Positions 1-8,649 of a stretch of 39,892 bases of DNA are shown here, in pieces. Location: NCBI GenBank assembly GCA_947601445.1, contig CANQGD010000014.1, positions 1 to 39,892 of the forward strand, read 5' to 3'. The position numbers were made by a program, and so were the translations under genes. Source of the stretch: an uncultured Clostridia bacterium. GTDB lineage: Bacteria; Bacillota; Clostridia; Christensenellales; CAG-314. Position 1 is the first letter of the stretch. Each line of letters begins with the position of its first letter. Below the pieces are notes generated by a model that worked only from the letters and a program-made list of their open reading frames with translations, was not told where the DNA came from and ran no database searches.

Positions 1-675
1 GAATTGGGCGCCGACGACGTTTCCTATTGGCAACAACTGCATCTGGACCCGTCGCGGTATAATATATTGGTACTGCACGGCGATATTGACGATCCGAGTT
101 ACGGTTTTATTGACAAAAGCGCCATCGCTTCTTGCGGTGCAAAATACGTTGCCTTGGGACACAGACATGCTTTTTGTCAACATCGTTTCGGAAAGGTGCG
201 CGCATGTTACAGCGGCGTTCTGGAACCGCGCGGATTTGACGAATGTGAGCAAACCGGATTTGTGGAAATAGACACCGATTCGGATGTGATAAAATTTGTG
301 CCGCAGTCCATTCGTTCGATAGTAACAAAAACGTTGGATGTAAGCGGAATTGAAAACGACGTCGCATTGGAGCGTGCCGTTTTGGATTCCGTAGCCGATG
401 TCAGTTCGCGCAACTATCTGAATTTTGTGCTGCGAGGAGAAATCAACGAAGGTTTGCATACCGTATTGGTTGCAAAACGCGTACTCGAAGGCAAGTTTTT
501 TGCTTTGCGTCTTAAAGACGAAACGCGCGCGAGATTGGATTTGAAACAGATAATGCAAGAAGTGTCATTGCGCGGAGAATTTGTAAAATTGGCTGAGGCT
601 ATCGACGACGAAGAGTTGCGTTCCGACGTGCTCAAATTCGGACTCGCCGCATTGGGCGGGGAGGAACTGTTATGA
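1..675 (+). CDS. SbcD/YhaO-like metallophosphoesterase, C-terminal part (5' truncated by window)
   Basis: The frame is open from base 1, so the gene starts outside the window; the TTG at 4 is only the first possible start inside it. What remains (about 224 residues) holds the second half of a calcineurin-type phosphoesterase: a metal-binding His in LVLHGDID near residue 26, and the closing GHRH motif in YVALGHRH near residue 53, followed by a YPG/RGFDE-like segment (SGVLEPRGFDE) seen in the YhaO and SbcD DNA-exonuclease group. The first metal motifs (DxH, GD, GNHE) lie upstream. The stop overlaps the next start (ATGA at 672-675), and that neighbour is an SbcC/YhaN-like ATPase. Such pairs form nuclease-ATPase complexes, so a role in DNA end processing or repair is inferred from context. 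Confidence 0.8.
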   Translation, partial: ELGADDVSYWQQLHLDPSRYNILVLHGDIDDPSYGFIDKSAIASCGAKYVALGHRHAFCQHRFGKVRACYSGVLEPRGFDECEQTGFVEIDTDSDVIKFVPQSIRSIVTKTLDVSGIENDVALERAVLDSVADVSSRNYLNFVLRGEINEGLHTVLVAKRVLEGKFFALRLKDETRARLDLKQIMQEVSLRGEFVKLAEAIDDEELRSDVLKFGLAALGGEELL

Positions 676-2564
676 AACTTGTCTCTGCAAATGTGGTGGC
701 TTTTGGCAAATTACGCGGAGTCAATGTGAGTTTCGATCGAGGGTTAAACGTGTTTCGTCAAATCAACGCCTACGGCAAAACCACGTTGTGTAACTTTATA
801 CGCGCTATGCTTTACGGATTCAAATACAATCGCGTCGGCGGCGTGACGGACGCGTCGCATTTTCAGCCTTGGGGAGGAAACGAGCGTTTCGGCGGCAGTC
901 TCACCGTGGAACACAACGGAGAAATTTTCAGGATAGAACGCTTTTTCGGTACTACGCAAAAACAGGAAACGTTGAGAGTATTCAATGAAAAAACGGGGCG
1001 AGAGGTAAATTGGCAAGCGCAGCCGGGCGAGTTTCTTTTGGGGCTCACCGTTGACAGTTACGATCGATCGACATATTTTCCGCAGGAAGCGGTTACGATT
1101 GTTTCAAACGACAATCTTGAATCCCATCTCGCCAATCTTGTGCAAAACGGCACGGAAAACTACGATAAAATTCAAGAAAAATTGCGCAATTATAAAAAAA
1201 ATTTGCGCTATGAAAAGGGAATCGGCGGACAAATTGCCAAATTGGAAGAACAAAAGCATATTTTGGAACGGCAACTTTGCGAAGTAAAACAAAACAAACG
1301 CCGAAGCGCCGAAATAGATTTGCGTTTGGAACAGATAGAGCGCGAATCGGTTTCTTTGGAATTGCGTCGGCAGAATATTGAAAACAGCGCAAGCGATTTG
1401 CGGAGAAAAATTGCGCAAGCGCAACCCGCCGCCGAAGTAATTAATGCTCGCGTTCAGTTGGCGGAATTGCAGGATCGACTCGCCAAAGTTCCGTCGGATT
1501 TCGAAGCGGATTTTACTCGTTGCGACAATTTGGCTCGACAAATATCCATGCTGCCGGCGACAGCGCACAAAAGCGATACGCCTCGCAGACGAACCTGGTT
1601 GTACGGCGTTGCGGGAGCATTGGGGCTTACGGGCATATTGTTGATTGTCTTGGGAATTTTACAGATCGTTTCGGTCACTGTCGGCGTTGCCGTGGGTTGC
1701 GTACTTGCGGCTTTGGGTGTGGCGTGTTTGTTCGGAGTGGGCAAATCGGCAAACAGACGAGACGCGGATCGTGATCCGTCCGTTGCTTCTCGCAATCAAC
1801 TTTTAGACGAATATTTTTCTGTTGCGCACAAATATGTTTTTGCGGACAACGATATTGAAAAAACAAATCGCGCCTTGTGGGAGGCTCATTCTCGTTATTT
1901 AAGCGATTTGCATACAATGGAGACTCTGAAAACATTCGCCGACAAACCTCAGCAGGATATTGCGCCGATGGAAAATCAATTGCGGACGTTTTCGGAAGAG
2001 ATCAAAGAAATTTCCGAGCAAAAGAACGCTTTGTTTACGGAACGAGGGCAACTCTCGGAGGAACGTCGTCGATTGGACGTTAACAGTGTGGAAATAGAGG
2101 ATAAAATACTGAATATCGAAGAACAGCAGCGTCGCGCCGAGTATAGTTACAAAGTTGCGGATATTGTAACGGATTTATTGGCTCGTGCCAAAGACAATCT
2201 TTCCTCGGCATATCTTCCCCGTCTTTGCGCGCGTACCGCACAATTACTCAGGGAGATTTCCGCAAACGATCTTGAAGTAACATTGGATAGAAATTTCGTC
2301 ATAGCTTTGCGGGAAAGGGGACAAACCAAACCTATGAGCGAGTTCAGCAGAGGCGTGCGGGAAATAACTTTGTTATGTTTCCGCGTGGCGCTGTCCGAGC
2401 TGTTGTATGATAATGAAATTCCCATTTTGATAGTGGACGACGCATTTGTCAATTTCGACGAAAACAATTTTATGCGCGCAACGGCGTTGCTCAAAAAACT
2501 TTCCGAGCGCACGCAGATAATTTATTTTACATGTCATTCGCGCACAGGTAATTTTGCGAGATAA
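672..2564 (+). CDS. YhaN/SbcC-like AAA ATPase with central membrane hairpin
   Basis: This 630-residue protein has the split ABC-type ATPase layout of RecF/SbcC/SMC proteins. The N-terminal P-loop reads NAYGKTT (residues 32-38); the first Gly of the usual GxxxxGKT is Gln, as in many clostridial members. Two coiled-coil arms (about 170-260 and 400-500) flank two hydrophobic segments at about 308-352, which would anchor the coil tips in the membrane. The C-terminal lobe carries an ABC-signature-like FSRGVRE, a Walker B ILIVDDAF and an H-loop His in FTCHSR. It overlaps the phosphoesterase gene by 4 bases, so both are translationally coupled. A DNA-repair or nuclease-partner role is inferred from family and pairing; the membrane link is the unusual part and is also known from YhaN-type proteins. 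Confidence 0.82.
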   Translation: MKLVSANVVAFGKLRGVNVSFDRGLNVFRQINAYGKTTLCNFIRAMLYGFKYNRVGGVTDASHFQPWGGNERFGGSLTVEHNGEIFRIERFFGTTQKQETLRVFNEKTGREVNWQAQPGEFLLGLTVDSYDRSTYFPQEAVTIVSNDNLESHLANLVQNGTENYDKIQEKLRNYKKNLRYEKGIGGQIAKLEEQKHILERQLCEVKQNKRRSAEIDLRLEQIERESVSLELRRQNIENSASDLRRKIAQAQPAAEVINARVQLAELQDRLAKVPSDFEADFTRCDNLARQISMLPATAHKSDTPRRRTWLYGVAGALGLTGILLIVLGILQIVSVTVGVAVGCVLAALGVACLFGVGKSANRRDADRDPSVASRNQLLDEYFSVAHKYVFADNDIEKTNRALWEAHSRYLSDLHTMETLKTFADKPQQDIAPMENQLRTFSEEIKEISEQKNALFTERGQLSEERRRLDVNSVEIEDKILNIEEQQRRAEYSYKVADIVTDLLARAKDNLSSAYLPRLCARTAQLLREISANDLEVTLDRNFVIALRERGQTKPMSEFSRGVREITLLCFRVALSELLYDNEIPILIVDDAFVNFDENNFMRATALLKKLSERTQIIYFTCHSRTGNFAR

Positions 2565-2596
2565 TTTTTCGAAAATAAAACAGAGAGGTAAAAAAT

Positions 2597-3403
2597 ATGG
2601 ATGTAGTTCGGTTTAGCAAAGAAATCAGGCGCAACACACTGAGGTGTCTCCATTCGCAAGGATCGGGACATGTCGGCGGCAGTCTGTCGATAGTGGACTT
2701 GCTTGCGGTGCTGTATTCCAAGCACATGCATGTGGACCCTGCCGATCCGAAAATGGAAGATCGCGACAAGTTGGTGCTCAGCAAAGGACATGCGGGACCG
2801 GCATTGTACGCAACGCTTGCGCTTAAAGGGTTTTTCCCGATGGAATGGCTGGATACTCTCAACAAATTGGGAACGAGGCTTCCCAGCCACGTAAACATCA
2901 ATCTTACTCCCGGGGTGGATATGACTGCCGGCAGTTTGGGACAGGGCTTGTCTTGTGCTTGCGGATTGGCAATTGCCGACAAGTTGAAGGGTATCGACAG
3001 ATATGTATATGTCATTACGGGCGAAGGCGAGTTGCAGGAAGGACAAATTTGGGAAGCGGCTATGTTGGCTGCCGATAAAAAATTGGATAACATGATTGTG
3101 TTTGTGGACAGCAACAAGATGCAAATAGACGGTCTCACCCGCGACGTTATGGACGTGGAAGATATTGCCGCCAAATTCGAGGCGTTCGGTTTTGCGACGC
3201 AGCGCGTAGACGGTCACGATCACGAGGCGTTGGATAGAGCTATTTGCCTTGCAAAAGAGGATCATTGCGGCAAGCCGCATTGCATCGTCATGGATACGAT
3301 CAAGGGCAAGGGCGTAAGTTTTTATGAAACTATGGGCGCGGGCGTACACAGTACGACCGTCACCGACGAGCAATACGCTTTGGCGTTGAAAGAACTTGAA
3401 TAG
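2597..3403 (+). CDS. Transketolase, N-terminal (thiamine-diphosphate binding) subunit
   Basis: 268 residues matching the N-terminal half of transketolase, which transfers two-carbon units in the non-oxidative pentose-phosphate pathway. Visible hallmarks are the N-terminal HSQGSGHVGGSLS segment, LSKGHAGPALYA, the GSLGQGLS turn and the TPP/metal motif beginning GEGELQEGQ and ending in DSNKMQ, then the IKGKGVSFYE loop. It ends where the pyrimidine-binding domain would begin; that domain is the next gene, so the enzyme is a two-subunit type common in anaerobes. An AGAGAGG ribosome site precedes the ATG. It lies 32 bases after the ATPase gene, probably in the same transcript. Confidence 0.93.
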   Translation: MDVVRFSKEIRRNTLRCLHSQGSGHVGGSLSIVDLLAVLYSKHMHVDPADPKMEDRDKLVLSKGHAGPALYATLALKGFFPMEWLDTLNKLGTRLPSHVNINLTPGVDMTAGSLGQGLSCACGLAIADKLKGIDRYVYVITGEGELQEGQIWEAAMLAADKKLDNMIVFVDSNKMQIDGLTRDVMDVEDIAAKFEAFGFATQRVDGHDHEALDRAICLAKEDHCGKPHCIVMDTIKGKGVSFYETMGAGVHSTTVTDEQYALALKELE

Positions 3404-3414
3404 GGGTCAGGAAT

Positions 3415-4341
3415 ATGGAATTGAGAAAAGAATATGCGGGAGAATTGTCCCGTTTGATGAAACAAAACGACAAGATTTTTATTCTCGATGCCGATCTCGC
3501 CGGCGCGGGCGGTACCAAGACTTTATATGCGGAGTTTCCCGAAAGATGTCTCAATGTGGGCGTTGCGGAAGCCAATATGACTTGTGTTGCCGTCGGACTT
3601 GCGGCAAGCGGTTTTATACCTTTTATTCACAGCTTCGCACCTTTTACCACGCGCAGAGTATTCGATCAAATTGCGGTATCCGTCAGCTATTCGGAACAAA
3701 ATGTCAAAATCGTGGGTTTCGATCCGGGCGTTCACACCACATACAACGGCGGAACCCATATGAGTTTCGAAGATATTGCCTGTATGCGCGCGCTTTGCAA
3801 CGTTGCCGTATTGGACATTGTGGACGGCGTTCAGCTGAGAAAAGCGTTGCCATATATTGTGCAACACAAGGGTCCTATGTATATGCGTTTTGTACGCAAG
3901 CAAACGGATGTGCTGTTCGGAGAAGATTATGAGTTTCGTTTCGGCAAGGCGGACAAGTTGCGCGAAGGCAGCGACGTTACCATTGTCGCAAGCGGAACAA
4001 TGTTGTTCGACGCGGTAAAAGCGGCGGGTATTTTGGCACAGGAGGGTATAAAAGCTGATTTGCTCGGAATACACACCGTCAAACCGATAGACGAGGACGC
4101 AATAGTCGCATCGGCGTGCAAGACAAAGCGTGTGCTTACCGTTGAAAATCACTCCATACACGGAGGCTTGTATTCGGCTGTTACCGAAGTGCTGTCTATG
4201 CGGCAGCCCACTCTTTGCGATGCGGTGGCTGTAAGGGACAGACTTACGCAGGTGGGAAAGCTGGACGATCTCAAACGCGATTACGGGTTGACAGTTGACG
4301 ATATTTGCAACCGTGCGCGCGCATTGGTTGCACGCGGTTAA
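3415..4341 (+). CDS. Transketolase, C-terminal subunit
   Basis: 308 residues covering the pyrimidine-binding and C-terminal domains of transketolase. VGVAEANM contains the Glu expected to contact the thiamine ring, and the segments FTTRRVFDQI and GPMYMRFVRKQ are typical of the family. The C-terminal domain shows GTMLFDAVKAAGIL and VENHSIHGGL. It starts 11 bases after the N-terminal subunit gene, with a GGGGTCAGG-like ribosome site, so the two are co-expressed as one alpha2beta2-type enzyme. Length and order are normal for a split transketolase. Confidence 0.93.
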   Translation: MELRKEYAGELSRLMKQNDKIFILDADLAGAGGTKTLYAEFPERCLNVGVAEANMTCVAVGLAASGFIPFIHSFAPFTTRRVFDQIAVSVSYSEQNVKIVGFDPGVHTTYNGGTHMSFEDIACMRALCNVAVLDIVDGVQLRKALPYIVQHKGPMYMRFVRKQTDVLFGEDYEFRFGKADKLREGSDVTIVASGTMLFDAVKAAGILAQEGIKADLLGIHTVKPIDEDAIVASACKTKRVLTVENHSIHGGLYSAVTEVLSMRQPTLCDAVAVRDRLTQVGKLDDLKRDYGLTVDDICNRARALVARG

Positions 4342-4361
4342 ACAAACAATTAAGGTAAAAT

Positions 4362-5840
4362 ATGAAATATATTCTTGCTTTGGATCAAGGTACGACAAGT
4401 TCGAGAGCGGTTATTTTCGACAACAAGGGAGAAATAGTCTCGCGAGCCCAACAGGAATTTCCGCAAATTTATCCTCGAAGCGGTTGGGTTGAACACAACC
4501 CGAACGATATATTGAGCAGTCAAATCGGAGTTATTGCCGAAGCGTTTGTCCGTGCTGGGATCACCGGCGAGGATATAGTCGCCGTAGGTATAACAAACCA
4601 AAGGGAAACAACCCTTGTATGGGACAAAAAGACCGGAAAGCCGATATGCAACGCTATCGTATGGCAATGTCGTCGAACCGCAGAGTATTGCGAACGTTTA
4701 CGCAACGACGGCTTGGAAAAACAGATTTACGACAAAACCGGGTTAATACTCGACGCATATTTTTCCGCCACGAAACTCAAATGGATATTGGATAATGTGG
4801 CGGGCGCACGCGAGCGCGCCGAGCGTGGAGAACTGCTATTCGGTACGGTGGATGTGTATTTGATGTGGCATTTGTCGAAAGGCAAAATTTTCGCTACCGA
4901 TTACACAAACGCGAGCAGAACAATGCTTTTCAACATTCACACAATGCAGTGGGACGAGGATTTGTTGAAACTGTTCGATATTCCCGCATGTATGCTGCCC
5001 GAAGTCAAACCGTCGGGTTGTTTTTACGGGTATGCCGATGTGACAATGATGGGAGCGAAAGTTCCCATTTGCAGCGTTGTGGGAGATCAGCAGTCGGCAT
5101 TGTTCGGACAGTTGTGCGTGGATGTCGGTTCGATGAAAAACACATTCGGCACGGGTTGCTTTTTGTTGATGCACACGGGAAACAAACCGGTCTATTCCAA
5201 GGGTTTGGTTACTACTCTTGCCGCAGGCACAGACGACACTCCGCAGTATGCTTTGGAAGGCAGCGTGTTTATGGGCGGGGCAACGGTGCAATGGCTCAGA
5301 GATGAAATGCGTATGATTCGCGAAGCGTCCGATTCGGAACGGTATGCAACAAGGGTAAAAAACACCAACGGGGTGTACATAATTCCCGCTTTTGTGGGAT
5401 TGGGCGCGCCCTATTGGGACCCGAATGTTCGCGGAACGGTATTCGGATTGACGCGCGGTACAAAGAAAGAACACTTTGTTCGTGCTGCCCTTGAAAGTAT
5501 AGCGTATCAAGTGTATGATGTGGCAAAAGCCATGGAAAAAGATCTCGGCAGTCCCATTACCGCTTTGTATGTGGACGGCGGCGGGTCGCAAAACAATTTT
5601 TTGATGCAGTTTCAAGCGGATATTCTCGGTACCGAGGTTTTACGTCCGAAAGTTGTGGAAACCACGGCGCTCGGCGCCTGCTATCTTGCCGGATTGACTG
5701 CGGGATATTTTGAAAGTTTGGAAGAAATCAAGCATAACAAACAAATAGAGCGAACGTTTGTGCCGTCAATGGACGAGACCGCGCGCAAAAAGCTCGTAGA
5801 CGGTTGGGCGGATTGCGTACGCCGAGCAAGGTACCGCTGA
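4362..5840 (+). CDS. glpK: Glycerol kinase
   Basis: A 492-residue FGGY kinase that phosphorylates glycerol to sn-glycerol 3-phosphate with ATP. The N-terminus [15 protein letters not shown] is the classic glycerol-kinase start; further marks are [16 protein letters not shown], the [14 protein letters not shown] stretch, [11 protein letters not shown] and the second FGGY signature around [15 protein letters not shown]. It is preceded by AAGG at 4352 and sits 20 bases after the transketolase C subunit. No glycerol facilitator or glycerol-3-phosphate dehydrogenase is next to it; instead the gene overlaps a phosphoesterase gene by one base. Confidence 0.96.
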   Translation: MKYILALDQGTTSSRAVIFDNKGEIVSRAQQEFPQIYPRSGWVEHNPNDILSSQIGVIAEAFVRAGITGEDIVAVGITNQRETTLVWDKKTGKPICNAIVWQCRRTAEYCERLRNDGLEKQIYDKTGLILDAYFSATKLKWILDNVAGARERAERGELLFGTVDVYLMWHLSKGKIFATDYTNASRTMLFNIHTMQWDEDLLKLFDIPACMLPEVKPSGCFYGYADVTMMGAKVPICSVVGDQQSALFGQLCVDVGSMKNTFGTGCFLLMHTGNKPVYSKGLVTTLAAGTDDTPQYALEGSVFMGGATVQWLRDEMRMIREASDSERYATRVKNTNGVYIIPAFVGLGAPYWDPNVRGTVFGLTRGTKKEHFVRAALESIAYQVYDVAKAMEKDLGSPITALYVDGGGSQNNFLMQFQADILGTEVLRPKVVETTALGACYLAGLTAGYFESLEEIKHNKQIERTFVPSMDETARKKLVDGWADCVRRARYR

Positions 5841-6574
5841 TGAAAAAAATAGGAGTTATCAGCGACGTACACGGCAATTCGGAGGCGCTCATTGCGGCGC
5901 TTGCAATGTTGGACGCGGTAAAATGTGACGAAATACTTCATCTCGGAGACGTTGTGGATATAGGACCCGACAGTCGCGGTTGTCTGGAAATTTTACTTTC
6001 CCGCAAAGATGTCATATGTCTTTTGGGCAATCACGACAGGGATTTTGTTCTCAATCAAACGGAAGTACGCGCCAAGTCGCACGTCCCGGCACAACATAAA
6101 AAACAGGTGTTTGGCACGTTGACTCAACAAATGAGGCAAGCGGTCAAAGCCTTTCCGTTGAGCGTCGAACGCATTTGCGGCGGACAAAAACTGTTTTTTT
6201 GCCACTATGCTTTGAAAGATCAACCGTTTGATTGGAACGTCTTTCCTTTTATGCCGTTGCAGACGGAGCCGTCGGCGGAGGCATTTGACGAAATCTTTCG
6301 CGGAACGAAAGCCGATGCGGTGTTTTTCGGACACAAACACGAACCGTGCGAATTTCGCGGCAGAATGCTTTACGTAGACGTCGGAAGCGTGGGTTGTCAT
6401 CCGAGTACGTTTGCGCGTGCGGTGATCATAGAGTACGATGACGCGCATTGGAGTTATCGGCGTTTGCAAACTCCCTACGACATCGAAGCCGTGCGAAGTC
6501 GCATGCACAATGAAATTGTCGAGGGCGACGCTCTCTATGACTTTTATTTTTTGCGAAAACATCCAAACGGATGA
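5840..6574 (+). CDS. Calcineurin-like metallophosphoesterase (YfcE-like)
   Basis: 244 residues with the full set of binuclear-metal motifs: GVISDVHGN (DxH) at the N-terminus, HLGDVVD, LLGNHDRDF, a His in FFCHYAL and the closing FFGHKHEPC. The start is taken at 5840, where ATGA overlaps the glpK stop, because the protein then begins directly with the first motif; the longer reading frame from 5804 lies inside glpK. The substrate is unknown; family members act on phosphodiesters, nucleotides or phosphoproteins. Its coupling to glpK may hint at glycerol-phosphodiester metabolism, but that is only inference. Confidence 0.88.
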   Translation: MKKIGVISDVHGNSEALIAALAMLDAVKCDEILHLGDVVDIGPDSRGCLEILLSRKDVICLLGNHDRDFVLNQTEVRAKSHVPAQHKKQVFGTLTQQMRQAVKAFPLSVERICGGQKLFFCHYALKDQPFDWNVFPFMPLQTEPSAEAFDEIFRGTKADAVFFGHKHEPCEFRGRMLYVDVGSVGCHPSTFARAVIIEYDDAHWSYRRLQTPYDIEAVRSRMHNEIVEGDALYDFYFLRKHPNG

Positions 6575-6600
6575 CAATATTTTGCTTCGATAACAAAAAT

Positions 6601-6638
6601 AACACCCCGAAAAGTCATCTGACCTTCGAGGTGTTTTT
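6601..6638. terminator. Bidirectional terminator between convergent operons
   Basis: AACACC at 6601-6606 pairs with GGTGTT at 6630-6635, with further pairing inwards (CGAA with TTCG, GTCA with TGAC) around a TC loop. The hairpin is followed by a T tract on the plus strand and, reading the other way, by a T-rich tract complementary to 6594-6600. It would end both the glpK-phosphoesterase transcript and the DegV transcript. Confidence 0.85.
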
Positions 6639-6657
6639 CAAATTATTTTGCCGTCTG

Positions 6658-7527
6658 TTATTGCCTGCTTTCTCCGAAAAAGAAAATTGCCAGCGTTCCC
6701 GGACCGCAGTGGGAAGCAATGACGGGTCCTATATCGAATGTTTTTATGTCTGCCTTGGGATAGATTTTTGTCAGTTCGTCGGAAATTTTGATTGCGGATG
6801 ATGCGTAGTCGGAGTGTCCGATCCACAGCTTGTCGTCGTAGTCGGCGCCGTTATTTATTTTCTTTGAAATTTCTTCCAATGTTTTGGCTATTGCCTTGCT
6901 TTCGCTCATTACTTTGGCGTATGCGATAATTTTTCCGTTTTTATCCAAATGCATTATCGGACAAAGTTTCAGCAAATTGCCTATCAGCGCTGCCGGTCCG
7001 GAAATTCTGCCGCTTCTGCGAAAGTATGTCAGCGTGGTGGAGTAAAATTGATGAACCACTCCGAACCGATTTTTTACAGCCCATTCGAAGAGTTTATCGA
7101 TATTCATTCCCTTGTCCCGTTTGTCCGCAATTTCCGCCACAAATAATCCGTATCCTACCGAAGCGCACAACGAATCCACAACATAAATTTTACGTTTGGG
7201 AAACTCTTTTTTTAACGCTTCGGCTGCCGCCATAGCATTGTTTGCCGACTGTGACAATCCCGAACTGAACGTAACGTGCAGCAAATCTCCCCTTTCAAGC
7301 AAGGGACGAAAGTAGTCCATATAGCGTTCCGTATTTATGAGAGATGTGGATGGTTGTTTGCCCGCCAACAAATTTGAGTAAAACACACTCAATCCGTTTC
7401 CTGCGCGCATATCGTCGGCATACTCCGCTCCGTCAATGGTGTAGGTGTAGGCAATTACCGAAATGTTGCGATTTGTAAGATAGTCAAGCGTCAAATCAAC
7501 CGTCGATTCACAACTGAGAGTATACAT
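6658..7527 (-). CDS. DegV/FakB family fatty-acid-binding protein, copy 1
   Basis: 289 residues of the DegV (FakB) family, cytosolic proteins that bind a fatty acid and present it to the kinase FakA for phosphorylation. Typical segments are the N-terminal Ser in CESTVDL, TSLINTERYMDYF (the TSxP-like loop near residue 78), FSSGLSQSANNA, DSLCASVGYGL, and the family-wide TLTYFRRSGRISGPAALIGNLL block, ending with IGPVIASHCGPGTLAIFFFG. The start at 7527 is set by an AAGGAA site upstream; earlier in-frame ATG codons overlap the preceding gene. It follows copy 2 by 17 bases. No FakA gene is in the window. Confidence 0.92.
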   Translation of the reverse strand: MYTLSCESTVDLTLDYLTNRNISVIAYTYTIDGAEYADDMRAGNGLSVFYSNLLAGKQPSTSLINTERYMDYFRPLLERGDLLHVTFSSGLSQSANNAMAAAEALKKEFPKRKIYVVDSLCASVGYGLFVAEIADKRDKGMNIDKLFEWAVKNRFGVVHQFYSTTLTYFRRSGRISGPAALIGNLLKLCPIMHLDKNGKIIAYAKVMSESKAIAKTLEEISKKINNGADYDDKLWIGHSDYASSAIKISDELTKIYPKADIKTFDIGPVIASHCGPGTLAIFFFGESRQ

Positions 7528-7544
7528 ATTCGTTTCCTTAAAAA

Positions 7545-8423
7545 TTATTTTGCGGGAATCCGCTCGTCTCCCCAATAACAGGCAAAAACCGTCCCCGGAC
7601 CGCAGTGTGCGGCAATTACGGGACCAATGTCGAAAATGCGTATGTCCGCTTTGGGATAAGCGGTGCGCAACTGCGCCGCGATTTTATTTGCAGAGCTGAT
7701 GTAGTCGGAGTGTCCCAGCCACAGTTTGCCGCAGTAGTCTGCGCCGTCGCTTATCGATTTGCCGATTTCTTCCAACATACGCGATACCGCCTTGCTTTCG
7801 CTTATCGATTTGGCAATGGGAATGATTTTCCCGTTGACGTCAGTGTGCATAACGGGACATATACGCAAAATATTGCCTATCAGCGCGGCAGCCGAACTCA
7901 CTCTGCCGCTTCTGCGGAAGTAAGTCAGCGTGGTGCTGTAAAATATGTGGTGTACTTTGGTGCGATTTTCCAAGGCAAATCGGTGCAATTCGTCTATGGT
8001 TTTGCCCTCGTCGCGCAAATCGGCAAGGCAATCCACAAACATACCGAAACCTACGCACGCACAAGTGGTGTCCACAACATATATTTTGCGTTGGGGAAAT
8101 TCTTCTTGGAGTTCATCGGCGGCTTTCAGCGCGTTTACAACCGAGTTGGACAGAGCGGAACTGAATGCCAGGTGAAGCAAATCTCCTTTTTGCAGTAACG
8201 GACGAAAAAATTCTTTGTAACGTTCTACGTTGATTAAAGAGGTTGTGGGCTGTTTCCCCGAACCGAGTTGATTGTAGAACAGCGCCAATCCGTTGCTTGC
8301 ACGCATATCGTCGGGATAGTCTTTGCCGTCAACAGTGTAGCAGTAGGATATGGCAGGTATCTGTCTCTTGTTCAGATAGTGTAGGTTGAGATCGACCGTA
8401 GATTCGCAACTGAGCGTAAACAT
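7545..8423 (-). CDS. DegV/FakB family fatty-acid-binding protein, copy 2
   Basis: 292 residues, closely similar to the downstream copy along its full length (CESTVDLN, TSLINVERYKEFFRP, TLTYFRRSGRVSSAAALIGNIL, IGPVIAAHCGPGTVFACYWG). The start at 8423 has a clear AGGAG site 7 bases upstream; the frame stays open further upstream but lacks a site. The two genes form one transcript, so they are a tandem duplication. Different FakB copies usually prefer fatty acids of different saturation, so functional divergence is plausible but not shown here. Confidence 0.92.
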   Translation of the reverse strand: MFTLSCESTVDLNLHYLNKRQIPAISYCYTVDGKDYPDDMRASNGLALFYNQLGSGKQPTTSLINVERYKEFFRPLLQKGDLLHLAFSSALSNSVVNALKAADELQEEFPQRKIYVVDTTCACVGFGMFVDCLADLRDEGKTIDELHRFALENRTKVHHIFYSTTLTYFRRSGRVSSAAALIGNILRICPVMHTDVNGKIIPIAKSISESKAVSRMLEEIGKSISDGADYCGKLWLGHSDYISSANKIAAQLRTAYPKADIRIFDIGPVIAAHCGPGTVFACYWGDERIPAK

Positions 8424-8490
8424 AATTTTCTCCTGAGTGTTTTGATTGTGTCGCGCCGCATTTCGAAGTATTTGCGCAGCGTCTGTTTTC

Positions 8491-8509
8491 ATTATACAGT
8501 TTTTCTGTA
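8491..8509 (-). promoter_or_regulatory. -10 box and small inverted repeat upstream of the DegV pair
   Basis: Reading the minus strand, TATAAT (complement of 8491-8496) could be the -10 box of the DegV transcript; no good -35 was found 16-18 bases upstream. The -10 overlaps an inverted repeat TACAG-N5-CTGTA at 8495-8509, a possible operator. Confidence 0.45.
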
Positions 8510-8539
8510 AAAAATCTTCCTACTGATACTTTTCAAAAA

Positions 8540-8597
8540 TCTACTGTTGTTTTTTTGTTCGGTAGAGAAATTTTTTGCCGATTCTACCCTGAGTAGA
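8540..8597. promoter_or_regulatory. Cluster of TCTAC/GTAGA half-sites upstream of the XRE gene
   Basis: Four half-sites occur in the divergent intergenic region: TCTAC at 8540-8544, GTAGA at 8562-8566, TCTAC at 8583-8587 and GTAGA at 8593-8597. The last two make a perfect TCTAC-N5-GTAGA dyad. Start-to-start distances are 22, 21 and 10 bases, close to whole helical turns, as expected for a protein binding one DNA face. They lie just upstream of the XRE promoter, so autoregulation is a reasonable guess. Confidence 0.4.
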
Positions 8598-8614
8598 GAA
8601 GCTATTCGAGACGC

Positions 8615-8643
8615 TTGCCAAAACCACGTATGCGTGATATAAT
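8615..8643 (+). promoter_or_regulatory. Sigma-A promoter of the XRE gene, placed for a leaderless mRNA
   Basis: TTGCCA at 8615-8620, a 17-base spacer and TATAAT at 8638-8643 preceded by TG at 8635-8636 (extended -10). The ATG of the XRE gene starts at 8650, six bases after the -10 box, so the expected transcription start is the A of the start codon. No ribosome site can fit. Confidence 0.75.
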
Positions 8644-8649
8644 GGACAT

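Noticed and set aside
1..2564. Anti-phage nuclease-ATPase defence pair
   Set aside because: The pair fits the housekeeping YhaO/YhaN type, sits in a metabolic operon and no other defence gene is nearby.
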